Part shown: positions 53,291 through 63,068 of the stretch, in pieces
Numbering within the stretch: the stretch's first letter is position 1
Layout of the letters: every line of letters starts with the position of its first letter
Origin: an uncultured Dehalococcoidia bacterium
GTDB taxonomy: Bacteria; Chloroflexota; Dehalococcoidia; Lucifugimonadales; UBA3495
DNA: 64,000 bases
Assembly: GCA_958296225.1 (NCBI GenBank)
Contig: OY282456.1
Location: 1,984,001-2,048,000 of the forward strand
Direction of reading: 5' to 3'
Made by a program: the position numbers and the translations under genes
The notes under the pieces: model-generated
Seen by the model: the letters and a program-made list of their open reading frames with translations, nothing else
What the model was told of the DNA's origin: nothing
Databases searched by the model: none

Positions 53291-54106
53291 ATGCCAGCAA
53301 GCATTCTGAACCAAATCGTCGCCAAGAAGCGTGAGGAGCTGGCGGTATCGGCAGCGGCTACCCCATTGGCTACGTTGCCGGACGCCATTGCCGCCCGCCC
53401 GCCCGCGCTGGATTTTGCGGCGGCGCTGCGCGGGGACGGCATCAGCCTGATTGCCGAAATCAAGAAGGCGTCGCCGTCCAAAGGGCTGCTGCGCGCCGAC
53501 TTTGCGCCGGCGGAGCTGGCCGCTGCCTATACGGGCAATGGGGCTACTGCGATTTCGGTCATCACCGACTCGCATTTTCTCGGCGAGCCGGCCCACCTGA
53601 CGGCGGTGAAAGAGAGCGGCGCGTCGGGCAACGCTCCGGTGCTCCGCAAGGATTTTATCTTTGACCCATATCAGGTGTACGAGGCGCGGGCCATGGGAGC
53701 CGATACCTTCCTGCTCATCGTGGACATCCTTTCGCCGGCGCAATTGGCCGAACTCATTGAAGTGGGCCAGTCGCTGGGTATGACGCCGCTGGTGGAAACC
53801 CATAGCGCCGCCGAGATTGCAACGGCGGTTGACGCCGGCGCCGGAGTCATCGGCATCAACAACCGCGATTTGCACACTTTTATTACCGACCTGGCTACCA
53901 CCGCAGAGCTGGCCCCGCTGATTCCACCGGGCAAGGTTATCGTCAGCGAAAGCGGCATCAGCACGCCGGATGATTTGGCGCGCCTGGAGCCGCTGGGCGT
54001 CAACGCCGTGCTGGTGGGCGAGGCGCTGGTTACGGCGGCCGACACGGCGGCTAAAGTTCGTTCCCTTACCGGCGCGGCGACGGCGGCGGCCCGGCAGCAG
54101 CGCTGA
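53291..54106 (+). CDS. trpC: Indole-3-glycerol phosphate synthase
   Basis: 271 residues. Signature LIAEIKKASPSKG near residue 58; SVITDSHFLGE; VLRKDFIFDPYQVYEARAMG; GINNRDLHTF; and the phosphate-binding SESGISTPDDLARL. It closes the ring of CdRP to indole-glycerol phosphate. GAGAGGAGAAGGAG precedes the ATG, a strong ribosome site. TGATG overlap with trpF couples their translation. Confidence 0.95.
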   Translation: MPASILNQIVAKKREELAVSAAATPLATLPDAIAARPPALDFAAALRGDGISLIAEIKKASPSKGLLRADFAPAELAAAYTGNGATAISVITDSHFLGEPAHLTAVKESGASGNAPVLRKDFIFDPYQVYEARAMGADTFLLIVDILSPAQLAELIEVGQSLGMTPLVETHSAAEIATAVDAGAGVIGINNRDLHTFITDLATTAELAPLIPPGKVIVSESGISTPDDLARLEPLGVNAVLVGEALVTAADTAAKVRSLTGAATAAARQQR

Positions 54107-54762
54107 TGACGACAGTAAAAATCTGCGGCGTGCGCCGGCCGGACGATGCGCTGGCGGCCGCCGGCGCCGGGGCCGACTACGTGGGGATGGTATTCGTTCC
54201 CGGCCGCCGTCGTCGCGTGGCACCGGCGGATGCGCGCGTTATCACCGACGGCCTGCGCGCCCAGGGCGCGGGTCGCCCGGCGTCGGTAGGTTTGTTTGGC
54301 GACCAGCCATTGCGGGACGTGCTGGACACTATCGCCATCGCCGGCCTGGACTTCGTCCAGCTCTGCGGTGAGGAAAGCCTGGAATACTGCCGGTCGGTGC
54401 AAGAACACGCCGGGGTCGTCAAAGCGTTGCACGTGTCCGACGACGCGGATGCCGACCGGATAGCCGAGGTGGGCCGGTTGATTGACGCCTACGCCGCAGC
54501 CGGCTGCACCGTCACGCTGGACAGCCAGGTAGCCGGGCTGCACGGCGGCACCGGGCAATCCTTTGACTGGCGAATTGCGGCGCAGTTGGCGCCGGGTCGG
54601 CGGTTTCTGCTGGCCGGGGGCTTGACGCCGGACAACGTGGGCCAGGCCGTCGCCGTGGTACACCCGTGGGGCGTGGACGTGTCCAGCGGGGTGGAAACCG
54701 GCGGCGAGAAAGACGCCGCCAAAATCAGACAGTTCGTCGCCAACGCGCGCCGGGCCAACTGA
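54106..54762 (+). CDS. trpF: Phosphoribosylanthranilate isomerase
   Basis: 218 residues. [20 protein letters not shown] carries the catalytic Cys; [43 protein letters not shown] and GVDVSSGVE(T)GGEKD match TrpF throughout. It isomerises PRA to CdRP. Its start overlaps the trpC stop by one base (TGATG). Confidence 0.95.
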   Translation: MTTVKICGVRRPDDALAAAGAGADYVGMVFVPGRRRRVAPADARVITDGLRAQGAGRPASVGLFGDQPLRDVLDTIAIAGLDFVQLCGEESLEYCRSVQEHAGVVKALHVSDDADADRIAEVGRLIDAYAAAGCTVTLDSQVAGLHGGTGQSFDWRIAAQLAPGRRFLLAGGLTPDNVGQAVAVVHPWGVDVSSGVETGGEKDAAKIRQFVANARRAN

Positions 54763-54784
54763 CCGGCAAGAGGATGGGTACACC

Positions 54785-55993
<1,209 letters not shown>

Positions 55994-55994
55994 C

Positions 55995-56035
55995 GGGGGG
56001 GGGGGGCGAATAATTATTTGCCCTCCCCTCGCGAT
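55995..56035. terminator. Poly-G tract and hairpin between trpB and the convergent nuclease gene
   Basis: Twelve consecutive G (55995-56006) begin a GGGGGGCGAATAA / TTATTTGCCCTCCCC hairpin of the same AATAATTATT-centred type as 27823-27850. It may end trp transcription. The homopolymer length is unreliable in most sequencing methods. Confidence 0.45.
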
Positions 56036-56064
56036 GGGGTCGCGTTGAGTAGCCGGTACGGTGT

Positions 56065-56838
56065 TCAGGCTGTGGACATCGCTCGGGCTACTATGTTACG
56101 CATATTAGCCTCCTGGCGTCTGATAAGTTCATCATCTTCCACTTGTCGGTACATCGTGCCCATCAAGTCGCCGCCCCGGTCATTCAATGGCGGCAACAGA
56201 GCCTCAATCATCACCGATTCCAAAACCGTGACTAGCATTGAAGTAGTGAAATTTTCCGACTTGCTGGACAAGGAGCCGTTTTCGTTCACTTGGCGGAAGC
56301 CGAACCACGAGAACTCGTCCCAGCGGGCCGTGCGCCGTCCTTGAGTGTGATGTTGGCGCAACCGCTTGAAAAGGCTGTCCATAGTCCTCCCCACATACAT
56401 CACCGTCAGGTTGTTGTGCAGGATATAAATACCCCACTGCTCGGCGAAATTAATCACCATGTCGCTGTCGTCGGAGTTGCCCAGCAACTGCCCGTCCGCC
56501 GGCTCCCAGTTCACTTTGTCCCGCTCCCAGTACAGACCATAGGCTGATACGTTGGTGAGCCTGGCTTCCTCTTCGGCTTCGCGAACGACCTCGGCACTAA
56601 CCGGCACGCCGGGTTGCGGGGGTTGCGGGCTAAGCTGGTAGTGCTTGACTTTCGGCCTGATGACGGTGCCTTCCTTGACCATAGAGGACAGAACCGCAGC
56701 AACCGATGTTACCTTCGCCCTAGGTTTCAGCTTCTTTTGTACGATGAGGCGGGCAATCACCTCGGGCTGAAGCGGGTCAGGCGCTTCCCTGAGGACGCGG
56801 GTTATCGCTTCTTGGAAACCCAAGTTTTGCATGGTCAT
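56065..56838 (-). CDS. HARE-HTH plus GIY-YIG nuclease-like protein
   Basis: 257 residues. N-terminal residues 1-65 (GFQEAITRVLREAPDPLQPE, VIARLI, TSVAAVLSSMVKEGTVI) match the HARE-HTH winged-helix DNA-binding domain seen in some restriction endonucleases. A linker is followed by a GIY-YIG nuclease core: GIY at 136-138, YVG at 148-150, an Arg at 159 and the metal-binding Glu near 207 (VLESVMIEALLPP). All catalytic elements are present. It probably cuts DNA in a restriction, repair or mobile-element role. It is convergent with trpB. M3 (56832) is an alternative start. Confidence 0.78.
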   Translation of the reverse strand: MTMQNLGFQEAITRVLREAPDPLQPEVIARLIVQKKLKPRAKVTSVAAVLSSMVKEGTVIRPKVKHYQLSPQPPQPGVPVSAEVVREAEEEARLTNVSAYGLYWERDKVNWEPADGQLLGNSDDSDMVINFAEQWGIYILHNNLTVMYVGRTMDSLFKRLRQHHTQGRRTARWDEFSWFGFRQVNENGSLSSKSENFTTSMLVTVLESVMIEALLPPLNDRGGDLMGTMYRQVEDDELIRRQEANMRNIVARAMSTA

Positions 56839-57162
56839 AGTGTTCCCACCTGATATGCGTCGGGCTATGGTTCAATTTTTGTTGATGGCCGGCGTTTTCA
56901 AGTAACGATAACCTTACCACGGCGGCGCATAGACATCCTACACAGTTCTCTCTATCTGTCAATCCCATCGCAAAACTGGATTTTGTGCGCTGTTCACTAT
57001 TCCATAATTGCCCAACACCGTCTTGCTCCTATTATCATCCCACTCCTAAATCGCCTCTAAACCTTGCTATAGCGGCACATTTGGCGTATCCAATTATGCC
57101 AATTACCCGCTTGACATCGCCGAACTTAATTCAGTAATGACCACCGCGAGGTGCTTCTAACC
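56839..57162. other. A+T-richer intergenic region between divergent nuclease genes
   Basis: About 310 bases, noticeably more A+T-rich than the surroundings, which suggests regulatory sequence for the two divergent nuclease genes or recent acquisition. A TTGACA at 57111-57116 followed after 17-18 bases by GTAATGA is a weak promoter candidate for the lipoprotein nuclease. No gene is seen. Confidence 0.5.
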
Positions 57163-57891
57163 GTGCTAACCGCCCGGACTATCATAACTCTGGCTCTCTT
57201 GCTGGCGGCTGCCCTGCTGCTATCGGCCTGCGACGCCGGCGCCAAAGCGGTAAAAACTGCCGGGCGGGTGGTGGATGAAGCGGCGACGCTGGCGGCCCCC
57301 AAACCGCCGCCAGTGGTGGAGAATGCGGACGCTCAGGCGGCAGTCACTACGCTCAACGGTTTGGAGATTGCCGCGCGGGGCAGCGGGATTGATTACGACC
57401 GCGACGACTGGCGGCATTGGGTGGACGCTGACCGGGATTGCCAGAACACGCGGGCGGAAGTGCTGATTGCGGAAAGCCGGGCGCGGGTGTCCTTTGCCCC
57501 CAGGGATGACGGCGAGGACTGCCGGGTTACGCAGGGCGAATGGCTGGGCCCCTGGAGCGGCCAGGTATTCACCGACGCCGGCGACGTTGACATCGACCAC
57601 CACGTGCCCCTGGGCCACGCTCACGAAGCCGGCGGCTGGCAGTGGGACGCCGACCGCAAGCGCGCCTACGCCAACGACTTGAGCCACCCGGCCAGCCTGC
57701 AAGTCACCAAAAAAGAGGTGAACCGGGCCAAAGGCAAACAACCCCCCGACGAATGGCGGCCAGCCGATAAGGGCAGCTGGTGCGGATACGCCCTTGACTG
57801 GATAGCAGTCAAGGCGAACTGGCAGTTGACCGTTACGGAAACCGAAGTTGACGCCTTGCAGGAAATGCTGGCTACTTGCAGCGTCAAATAG
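57163..57891 (+). CDS. Secreted lipoprotein HNH nuclease (DUF1524-like)
   Basis: About 242 residues from GTG 57163 (GAGG lies 11 bases upstream; GTG 57151 overlaps that site). A lipoprotein signal (TLALLLAAALLLSAC) anchors it outside the membrane. The HNH core is DVDIDHHVPLGHAHEAGGW..YANDL..VNRAKGKQPPDEW, with a C-terminal CGYALDWIAVKANWQLTV. This matches secreted HNH/DUF1524 nucleases, in which D-H-H and N bind metal. It may degrade extracellular DNA for nutrients or defence. Monocistronic. Confidence 0.82.
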   Translation: MLTARTIITLALLLAAALLLSACDAGAKAVKTAGRVVDEAATLAAPKPPPVVENADAQAAVTTLNGLEIAARGSGIDYDRDDWRHWVDADRDCQNTRAEVLIAESRARVSFAPRDDGEDCRVTQGEWLGPWSGQVFTDAGDVDIDHHVPLGHAHEAGGWQWDADRKRAYANDLSHPASLQVTKKEVNRAKGKQPPDEWRPADKGSWCGYALDWIAVKANWQLTVTETEVDALQEMLATCSVK

Positions 57892-57907
57892 CGGCTGCCC
57901 GTCCCTG

Positions 57908-57916
57908 TGCTATAAT
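57908..57916 (+). promoter_or_regulatory. Extended -10 promoter for the SDR gene
   Basis: TGTGCTATAATCCG: TGC directly before TATAAT (57911-57916), almost the same as at 28663. It starts right after the nuclease stop and about 75 bases before the SDR ATG. No -35 seen at correct spacing. Confidence 0.55.
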
Positions 57917-57990
57917 CCGCGTCGGTTATCGACATAAGATTGGCCGGGGCGGCGGATGCCTTCCGGCCAGCAATAATAAGGAGGCAAGCG

Positions 57991-58788
57991 ATGGAGCTGG
58001 GACTGGACGGGAAGGTAGCGATTGTTACGGGCGGCAGCGACGGCATTGGCAAGGCGGCGGCCCTCCGGATGGCCGGAGAAGGCGCCAACGTTATCATCGT
58101 GGCGCGACGGCAGGAAGTGCTGGACGCGGCGGCGGATGAAATACGCACCGCAACCGAAGGCGAAGTGCTGCCGATTTCCGCCGACGTTACGGACAAAGAC
58201 GCCGCCGGCCGGGTGGTGGGCGCGGCCGTTGCAAGGTACGGGCGCGTTGACATTCTGGTGAACAACGCCGGCACCTCGATGGCCAAAGGGTTTGAGGATG
58301 TCAGCGATGACGATTGGGAATACGACTTTGACCTGAAGGTTTGGGGCGCGGTTCGTCTGATTCGGGCATCCATTCCCGAAATGCGGAAGGTCGGCGGGGG
58401 CCGTATCATCAACGTTACCAACCTGGGCGGGCGCACTCCCGGCGCCAACTCCATGCCCACGTCCATCTCCCGGGCGGCCGGCATCGCCATCACCAAGGGC
58501 CTGTCCAAAGACCTGGCCGCCGACAACATCCTGGTCAACACGGTGTGCATTGGCCTCATCAAGAGCGGGCAGCACCAGCGCCGCTATGACGCACGGATTG
58601 GCAGCGAGCCGGATTTGGAGATGGATGATTTCTACGCCCAGCTGGCCGCCGGGCGCAGCGTGCCTTTGGGCCGGGTCGGCGAAGGCGCGGAGGCCGGCGA
58701 CGTGATTGCTTTCCTCGCTTCGGAACGGGCCAGCTACCTGACCGGCGTAGCCATCAACATTGACGGCGGCGCGTCGGCGGTGGTCTAA
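57991..58788 (+). CDS. SDR-family oxidoreductase with altered catalytic motif
   Basis: 265 residues from ATG 57991, with AAGGAGG 7 bases upstream. The cofactor motif GGSDGIGKAAA, NNAG and the C-terminal IDGG are all present. At the catalytic site the usual Y-x3-K is replaced: the alignable segment is PTSISRAAG, giving Thr for Tyr and Arg for Lys. The serine of the triad is also altered (NVTNLGG). NTVCIGLIKSGQ follows. The reaction may therefore be unusual, or the protein may be a binding homologue. The aminotransferase gene starts 61 bases later. Confidence 0.85.
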   Translation: MELGLDGKVAIVTGGSDGIGKAAALRMAGEGANVIIVARRQEVLDAAADEIRTATEGEVLPISADVTDKDAAGRVVGAAVARYGRVDILVNNAGTSMAKGFEDVSDDDWEYDFDLKVWGAVRLIRASIPEMRKVGGGRIINVTNLGGRTPGANSMPTSISRAAGIAITKGLSKDLAADNILVNTVCIGLIKSGQHQRRYDARIGSEPDLEMDDFYAQLAAGRSVPLGRVGEGAEAGDVIAFLASERASYLTGVAINIDGGASAVV

Positions 58789-58849
58789 CCGTCAATACAT
58801 CCCAACCTCACATCCTAACCTCGGCAACGAACTTGAAGGGGAAGCCACC

Positions 58850-60052
58850 GTGAGCGAATCATATCGAGACGAATTTGAAGCGCCCAACCGCCTGCTGCTG
58901 GGCGCCGGCCCGTGCACCGTACACCCGCGGGTGCTGCGGGCGATGACGCAGCCGGTCGTGGGGCATTTGGACCCCGTCTTTTTCCAGGTGATGGACGAAG
59001 TGTGCGAGATGCTGCGCCGGGTCTTTCACACCGGAAACCACGTGACGATGCCCATTTCCGCCACCGGCACGGGGGCCATGGAAACGGCCTGCGTCAACGT
59101 GCTGGAGCGGGGCGATACCGCCATTGTCTGCCGCAACGGGTATTTTGGCGTCCGGCTGGCCGATATTGCCCAGCGGTGCGGCGCGAATACCGTAATGGTG
59201 GATTCGCCCTGGGGCCGGCCGGCCGACCTGAACGCCCTGGAGGACGCGCTGAAAGCCAACCCCGGCACGCGGATGGTGGGCCTGGTGCACGCCGAAACTT
59301 CCACCGGAGCGCTGACACCCTTGCTGGACGCCATCGACCTGGCCCACCGGCATGGCGCGCTGGTGGTGGTGGACGCGGTTACCTCGCTGGGCAGCCACGA
59401 GGTGCGGGTGGACGATTGGGACATTGACGTTTGCTATAGCGCCAGCCAGAAATGTCTGGGCGCGCCTCCGGGCCTGGCGCCCATCAGTTTCGGCGAGCGG
59501 GCGATGGCGGCGATTGATTCCCGTTCCAGCAAGGTCGAGAGTTTCTACTTCAACCTGCAAGGCGTCGCCGAATACTGGAACCAGACCCAGCGCGTGTATC
59601 ACCACACCAGCCCCATCACGATGACCTACGCCATGCGCGAGTCGCTGCGGATGATGATGGAGGAGGGCATTGAGGAACGGCACGACCGCCATGCTCGCGT
59701 CGCCGCCGGCCTGCGGGCCGGCCTGACGGCCATGGGCTTGGAACTGGCTACCGACCCACAGTACCAGCTGAACCCGCTGACCGTGGTCAACGCGCCCCCC
59801 GGGGTTGACGAAGCAATGGTGCGCCAACGCCTGCTCAACGAGTGGAATATTGAAGTCAGCGGCGGCCTGGGCGAGTTCCGGGGCCAGGTCTGGCGCATCG
59901 GGATGATGGGCGAGGGGGCGCGGGAGCGCAACGTGCTGGCAGTGCTGGCGGCGCTGGAGGTTATCCTGGCCGATGCCGGCTACGAAGTGGCCTACGGGGC
60001 CAGCGTGGCGGCGGCGCAACGGAGCTTTGCGAGGCACGGCAGTCAGGATTGA
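58850..60052 (+). CDS. Class V aminotransferase, alanine-glyoxylate/serine-pyruvate type
   Basis: 400 residues from GTG 58850 (GAAGGGGAAGCC upstream). LLLGAGPCTVHPRVLRAM, GTGAMETACVNVLERGD, VHAETSTG, VVDAVTSLG and the PLP lysine in YSASQKCLGAPPGLAPIS match the alanine-glyoxylate/serine-glyoxylate aminotransferase branch of class V. It moves amino groups between serine or alanine and glyoxylate, e.g. in C1/C2 metabolism. The following small gene begins 8 bases later. Confidence 0.9.
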   Translation: MSESYRDEFEAPNRLLLGAGPCTVHPRVLRAMTQPVVGHLDPVFFQVMDEVCEMLRRVFHTGNHVTMPISATGTGAMETACVNVLERGDTAIVCRNGYFGVRLADIAQRCGANTVMVDSPWGRPADLNALEDALKANPGTRMVGLVHAETSTGALTPLLDAIDLAHRHGALVVVDAVTSLGSHEVRVDDWDIDVCYSASQKCLGAPPGLAPISFGERAMAAIDSRSSKVESFYFNLQGVAEYWNQTQRVYHHTSPITMTYAMRESLRMMMEEGIEERHDRHARVAAGLRAGLTAMGLELATDPQYQLNPLTVVNAPPGVDEAMVRQRLLNEWNIEVSGGLGEFRGQVWRIGMMGEGARERNVLAVLAALEVILADAGYEVAYGASVAAAQRSFARHGSQD

Positions 60053-60060
60053 GCCGCCTG

Positions 60061-60453
60061 ATGGGAGAAAAAGGAACCCTTTATCACTTGGCGAAGTTGG
60101 CCGGCATTATGCTCGGCCTTCTTGCCATACAGGAGCGGGCATTAGCCAAGTCCAATGACTTGATTCTGCTACCCGTCATCGCGGCGGCTAGCGTCATTGG
60201 CTACTATGAAATACGAGAATCGGCGCACAAAATCATCGTGGCATCCGATGACAGGACTTTTCGCTGGCTACGTGAAATTGCAGTGCTGGTCATATCAATG
60301 TCCGCCATTGCCATCGCAGTCGGACGAGTGGCACAGTACCTGCCGCTGCCGGGTGATATAATACTGGTGGCAGTCTTGTTTGGGATGGCTATAGCGCAAA
60401 TAGTCGCTATCGGTCGGAACAGGTTGGCGAACCGGAGGAGCGGTGATGAGTAA
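60061..60453 (+). CDS. Small membrane protein, 130 aa
   Basis: From ATG 60061 (TTG 60049 is the longer option). Four hydrophobic stretches: LAKLAGIMLGLLAIQ, LILLPVIAAASVIGYY, REIAVLVISMSAIAIAVG and GDIILVAVLFGMAIAQIVAI. No family recognised. It overlaps the next small gene by 8 bases, a coupled pair. Confidence 0.6.
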   Translation: MGEKGTLYHLAKLAGIMLGLLAIQERALAKSNDLILLPVIAAASVIGYYEIRESAHKIIVASDDRTFRWLREIAVLVISMSAIAIAVGRVAQYLPLPGDIILVAVLFGMAIAQIVAIGRNRLANRRSGDE

Positions 60454-60739
60454 AGCGGAAAGGTGGTTCACCCTCATAACCGCCGCGGTGTTCAGCCCAG
60501 CCGCCGGGGTACTAACTTTCCTGATGGTGCATACTGGAGGCGGTATCGACATCAAATCCGGTGTCGTACCCCCGGTATTCTGGTCAGCGCTTATTGGACT
60601 TGCCGTCGCCGCGGTTGTCCTCATCCTGGTTCTCGACATAGGCGAAAACCGGTCCCGTACCCAGAGAGCAGGGGCCGGCAATGGAACCCCACGGCGCAAG
60701 CGGCGACGCCCCCGCCGTCCCCTCCGTCCCTCCGCCTGA
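60446..60739 (+). CDS. Small membrane protein, 97 aa, with basic tail
   Basis: ATG 60446 (after GGAGGAGCGGTG). Two hydrophobic segments, FTLITAAVFSPAAGVLTFL and FWSALIGLAVAAVVLILVL, then a strongly basic tail (PRRKRRRPRRPLRPS) likely facing the cytoplasm. No family recognised. It overlaps the upstream membrane gene by 8 bases and precedes the PaREP1 triplet. Confidence 0.55.
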   Translation: MSKAERWFTLITAAVFSPAAGVLTFLMVHTGGGIDIKSGVVPPVFWSALIGLAVAAVVLILVLDIGENRSRTQRAGAGNGTPRRKRRRPRRPLRPSA

Positions 60740-60838
60740 TATGCCGCATACGTTATCTCCACCGTGTGCCACACTGGCATAGCCACGGCCAGCATCGCCG
60801 GCAAAACCATCGGGGCGGCGACAACCGGGGGTTGAACT

Positions 60839-61198
60839 ATGGCAGCTCAAACCTATCGGGCAGCCAGCAGGGACTTGCTGGCGCAAGGTCGTGTGGAACT
60901 GGCGCGCGGGGATACGCGGCAGGCATCGGAAAAGGGCTGGGGCGCCGCCGCGCAAATGGTGAAATCGGTGGCGGAACAGCGCGGTTGGGCGCACCAGAGC
61001 CATGCCGCGTTGTATCAAGTCGTCAGGCAGCTGGCGGACGAAACCGGAGATGAGGACATACGGCGGTTATTCGACGTTGCCGGCAACCTCCACGTGAATT
61101 TTTATGAGAACTGGAATAACGCCGCGAACGTAGCCGGCGGCTTGGACGACGTGGCGCGGTTCCTGGACAGGCTGGAACCGCTGGCGTCAAGAACGTAA
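60839..61198 (+). CDS. PaREP1-like (HEPN-type) small protein, triplet copy 1
   Basis: 119 residues, all-helical. ASEKGWGAAAQMVKSVAEQRG and LHVNFYENW match the PaREP1 family, a HEPN-like four-helix bundle. R48-x6-H55 (RGWAHQSH) fits the R-x4-6-H motif of HEPN ribonucleases. A 55-base leader (CATCGCCGGCAAAACCATC ... GTTGAACT) precedes this and the other copies. HEPN proteins often act as RNase toxins or antitoxin partners, but no nucleotidyltransferase (MNT) gene is adjacent. Function unknown. Confidence 0.72.
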   Translation: MAAQTYRAASRDLLAQGRVELARGDTRQASEKGWGAAAQMVKSVAEQRGWAHQSHAALYQVVRQLADETGDEDIRRLFDVAGNLHVNFYENWNNAANVAGGLDDVARFLDRLEPLASRT

Positions 61199-61272
61199 AA
61201 CCCTCTCCCACGAATATAATGACCAGCATCGCCGGCAAAACCATCAGGGCGGCGACAACCGGGAGTTGAACT

Positions 61273-61632
61273 ATGGCAGCTCAAACCTATTACTCGGCCA
61301 GCCGCCACTTGCTGGCGCAAGGTCGTGAGGAATTGTACCTCGGAGACACGCGCCAGGCATCGGAAAAGGGCTGGGGCGCCGCCGCGCAAATGGTGAAATC
61401 GGTGGCGGAGCAACGCGGTTGGGCGCACCAGAGCCATGCCGCCCTTTATAGAGTCGTCTCCCGCCTGGTCTCTGAAACCGGCGACGACGACATCCGCAGG
61501 CTGTTCAAGGTTGCCAGCGCCCTCCACATCAACTTTTATGAGAACTGGGACACCGCCCAGAGCGTAGCGGGCGACTTGGATGACGTAGAGCGGTTCCTGG
61601 ACAGGCTGGAACCGCTGGCGTCAAGAACGTAA
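61273..61632 (+). CDS. PaREP1-like (HEPN-type) small protein, triplet copy 2
   Basis: 119 residues, 434 bases after copy 1. It differs mainly at the N terminus (TYYSASRHLLAQGREELYLG) and the middle (YRVVSRLVSETGDDD); the EKGWGAAAQMVK and NFYENWD core and R-x6-H are kept. The C terminus LEPLASRT is identical to copy 1. Same leader sequence. Confidence 0.72.
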   Translation: MAAQTYYSASRHLLAQGREELYLGDTRQASEKGWGAAAQMVKSVAEQRGWAHQSHAALYRVVSRLVSETGDDDIRRLFKVASALHINFYENWDTAQSVAGDLDDVERFLDRLEPLASRT

Positions 61633-61706
61633 AACCCTCTCCCACGAATATAATGACCAGCATCGCCGGCAAAACCATCCGGGCGGCGACAACCGGGAGT
61701 TGAACT

Positions 61707-62087
61707 ATGGCAGCTCAAACCTGTTACTCGGCCAGCCGCTACCTGCTGGCGCAAGGTCGTGAGGAATTGTACCTCGGAGACACGCGCCAGGCTTCCGAAA
61801 AAGGCTGGCGCGCCGCCGCGCAAATGGTGAAACACCTGGCCGAGCAACGCGGTTGGGAGCACCAGGACCATGCCGCACTTTATAAAGTTATTTCCCGGCT
61901 GGTTGCCGAAACCGGCGACGACGATATACGGCGGCTGTTCCACGTTGCCGTCAGCCTCGAGACGAACTTCTATGAAAACTGGGATAACGCCAGGAACATA
62001 GACGGCGGCCTGGACGATGTGGCGCTGCTCCTGGACAGGCTGGCGCCGCTGGGGGATGGTAGGCATATCCCCGGCCAGGGCGGGTAA
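61707..62087 (+). CDS. PaREP1-like (HEPN-type) small protein, triplet copy 3
   Basis: 126 residues, 434 bases after copy 2. It is more diverged: RAAAQMVKHLAEQRGWEHQDH keeps R and both H of the motif (with E-H-Q-D-H), SLETNFYENWDNARN replaces the middle, and the last 10 residues differ (LGDGRHIPGQGG), so the frame continues into the next spacer. The following gene overlaps this end by position only slightly (ATG 62104). Confidence 0.7.
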   Translation: MAAQTCYSASRYLLAQGREELYLGDTRQASEKGWRAAAQMVKHLAEQRGWEHQDHAALYKVISRLVAETGDDDIRRLFHVAVSLETNFYENWDNARNIDGGLDDVALLLDRLAPLGDGRHIPGQGG

Positions 62088-62103
62088 CAAAGGCTACGAT
62101 TTT

Positions 62104-62619
62104 ATGATAGAGTTCGTGACAGGCAATTGGGGCAGTTTGGCCAGCGTAGTAGGGGTATTCGTTTCATTAGCCGGTCTCAGCTGGGCTATCCGTGAGGCGC
62201 GGCGCGCACGCTCCGCGGCACAGGCAGCGCGTGCAGCGGCCAGCGAAACCCGCAGCTACATCGCGCGCCATTTGCAGGTAGTAGATTTACAACGCGCCAT
62301 AGCCCTAATCCAACGCATCAAGCTCTTACATGACAGCGACCGGTGGGAGACGGCTATGGAGCAGTACCAGCCGCTGCGAGCAATGCTCGCAGATATTATT
62401 GCCCGCTGCCCTGAGCACCAACCCGAGATTCGCGGAAAACTGGCCACCGCTAGGAGGCTTGTCGGAAGAACGGAAAATTTCGTTGGCGAGCGCGTCAGGG
62501 AAGGCATTGAGGAAAGCCATAGGTCGCGGCTGAATCGGAGATTGAACCGGATACAGAGCAACCTAGAAGAGCTGGCCAGTGATATGGGCTTTGGTGATTC
62601 GCAAGGAGAGGCGAGATGA
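62104..62619 (+). CDS. Membrane-anchored coiled-coil protein, 171 aa
   Basis: ATG 62104. A hydrophobic N-terminal segment (LASVVGVFVSLAGLSWAI) is followed by a long, charged, alanine-rich helix (REARRARSAAQAARAAASET) and further helices. It probably anchors in the membrane with a cytoplasmic coiled coil. It overlaps the next gene by 4 bases (ATGA), so the two are coupled. No family recognised. Confidence 0.6.
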   Translation: MIEFVTGNWGSLASVVGVFVSLAGLSWAIREARRARSAAQAARAAASETRSYIARHLQVVDLQRAIALIQRIKLLHDSDRWETAMEQYQPLRAMLADIIARCPEHQPEIRGKLATARRLVGRTENFVGERVREGIEESHRSRLNRRLNRIQSNLEELASDMGFGDSQGEAR

Positions 62620-62981
62620 ACGATCTTGACAAAATATTGGAAGGATTGGTCAGGCGAACCGCTGACGGAAAATTGCAATGGAGCCGTTCCGTGCCCAGCG
62701 GAGAATTCGTGACCTCCATAGACGCAATTTCAATTGTGATACGGGATCCGAGCGAGGGCCTCACCTTTGGTTCCGGCCGCTATCAACTCGCAATTTTTGA
62801 CGACGAGGATGACGCAGTCGCGGTTTTAGAGTCCGACGGCCTCTTTAAGTCAGTCCCGAATGACCGGCGCGCAACCCCTGACCAAACCACCCAGCTAGGG
62901 CACCTGTACGAACTGGCGCGCCGTTCCGCGCTTAACACTCAGGCTACTTTGGAGAAACTGGCCAAAGCCCTCGAAGCCTAG
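62616..62981 (+). CDS. Unrecognised 121-aa protein
   Basis: ATG 62616 overlaps the previous stop (ATGA). A strand-rich N-terminal half (WSRSVPSGEFVTSIDAISIV, RYQLAIFDDEDDAVAVLE) is followed by a helical end (LGHLYELARRSALNTQATLE). Small soluble protein; no family or motif recognised. Its coupling to the membrane coiled-coil gene suggests a joint function. A DNA methyltransferase gene follows after 87 bases. Confidence 0.6.
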   Translation: MNDLDKILEGLVRRTADGKLQWSRSVPSGEFVTSIDAISIVIRDPSEGLTFGSGRYQLAIFDDEDDAVAVLESDGLFKSVPNDRRATPDQTTQLGHLYELARRSALNTQATLEKLAKALEA

Positions 62982-63068
62982 CCGGAACCCCGGAACCGAA
63001 CCCGGCTGAACCCGTGCTGCGGACGCGCCCGCGCCGTCCCGAGGGTAAAGCCAGCTGTGGCGAACCTA

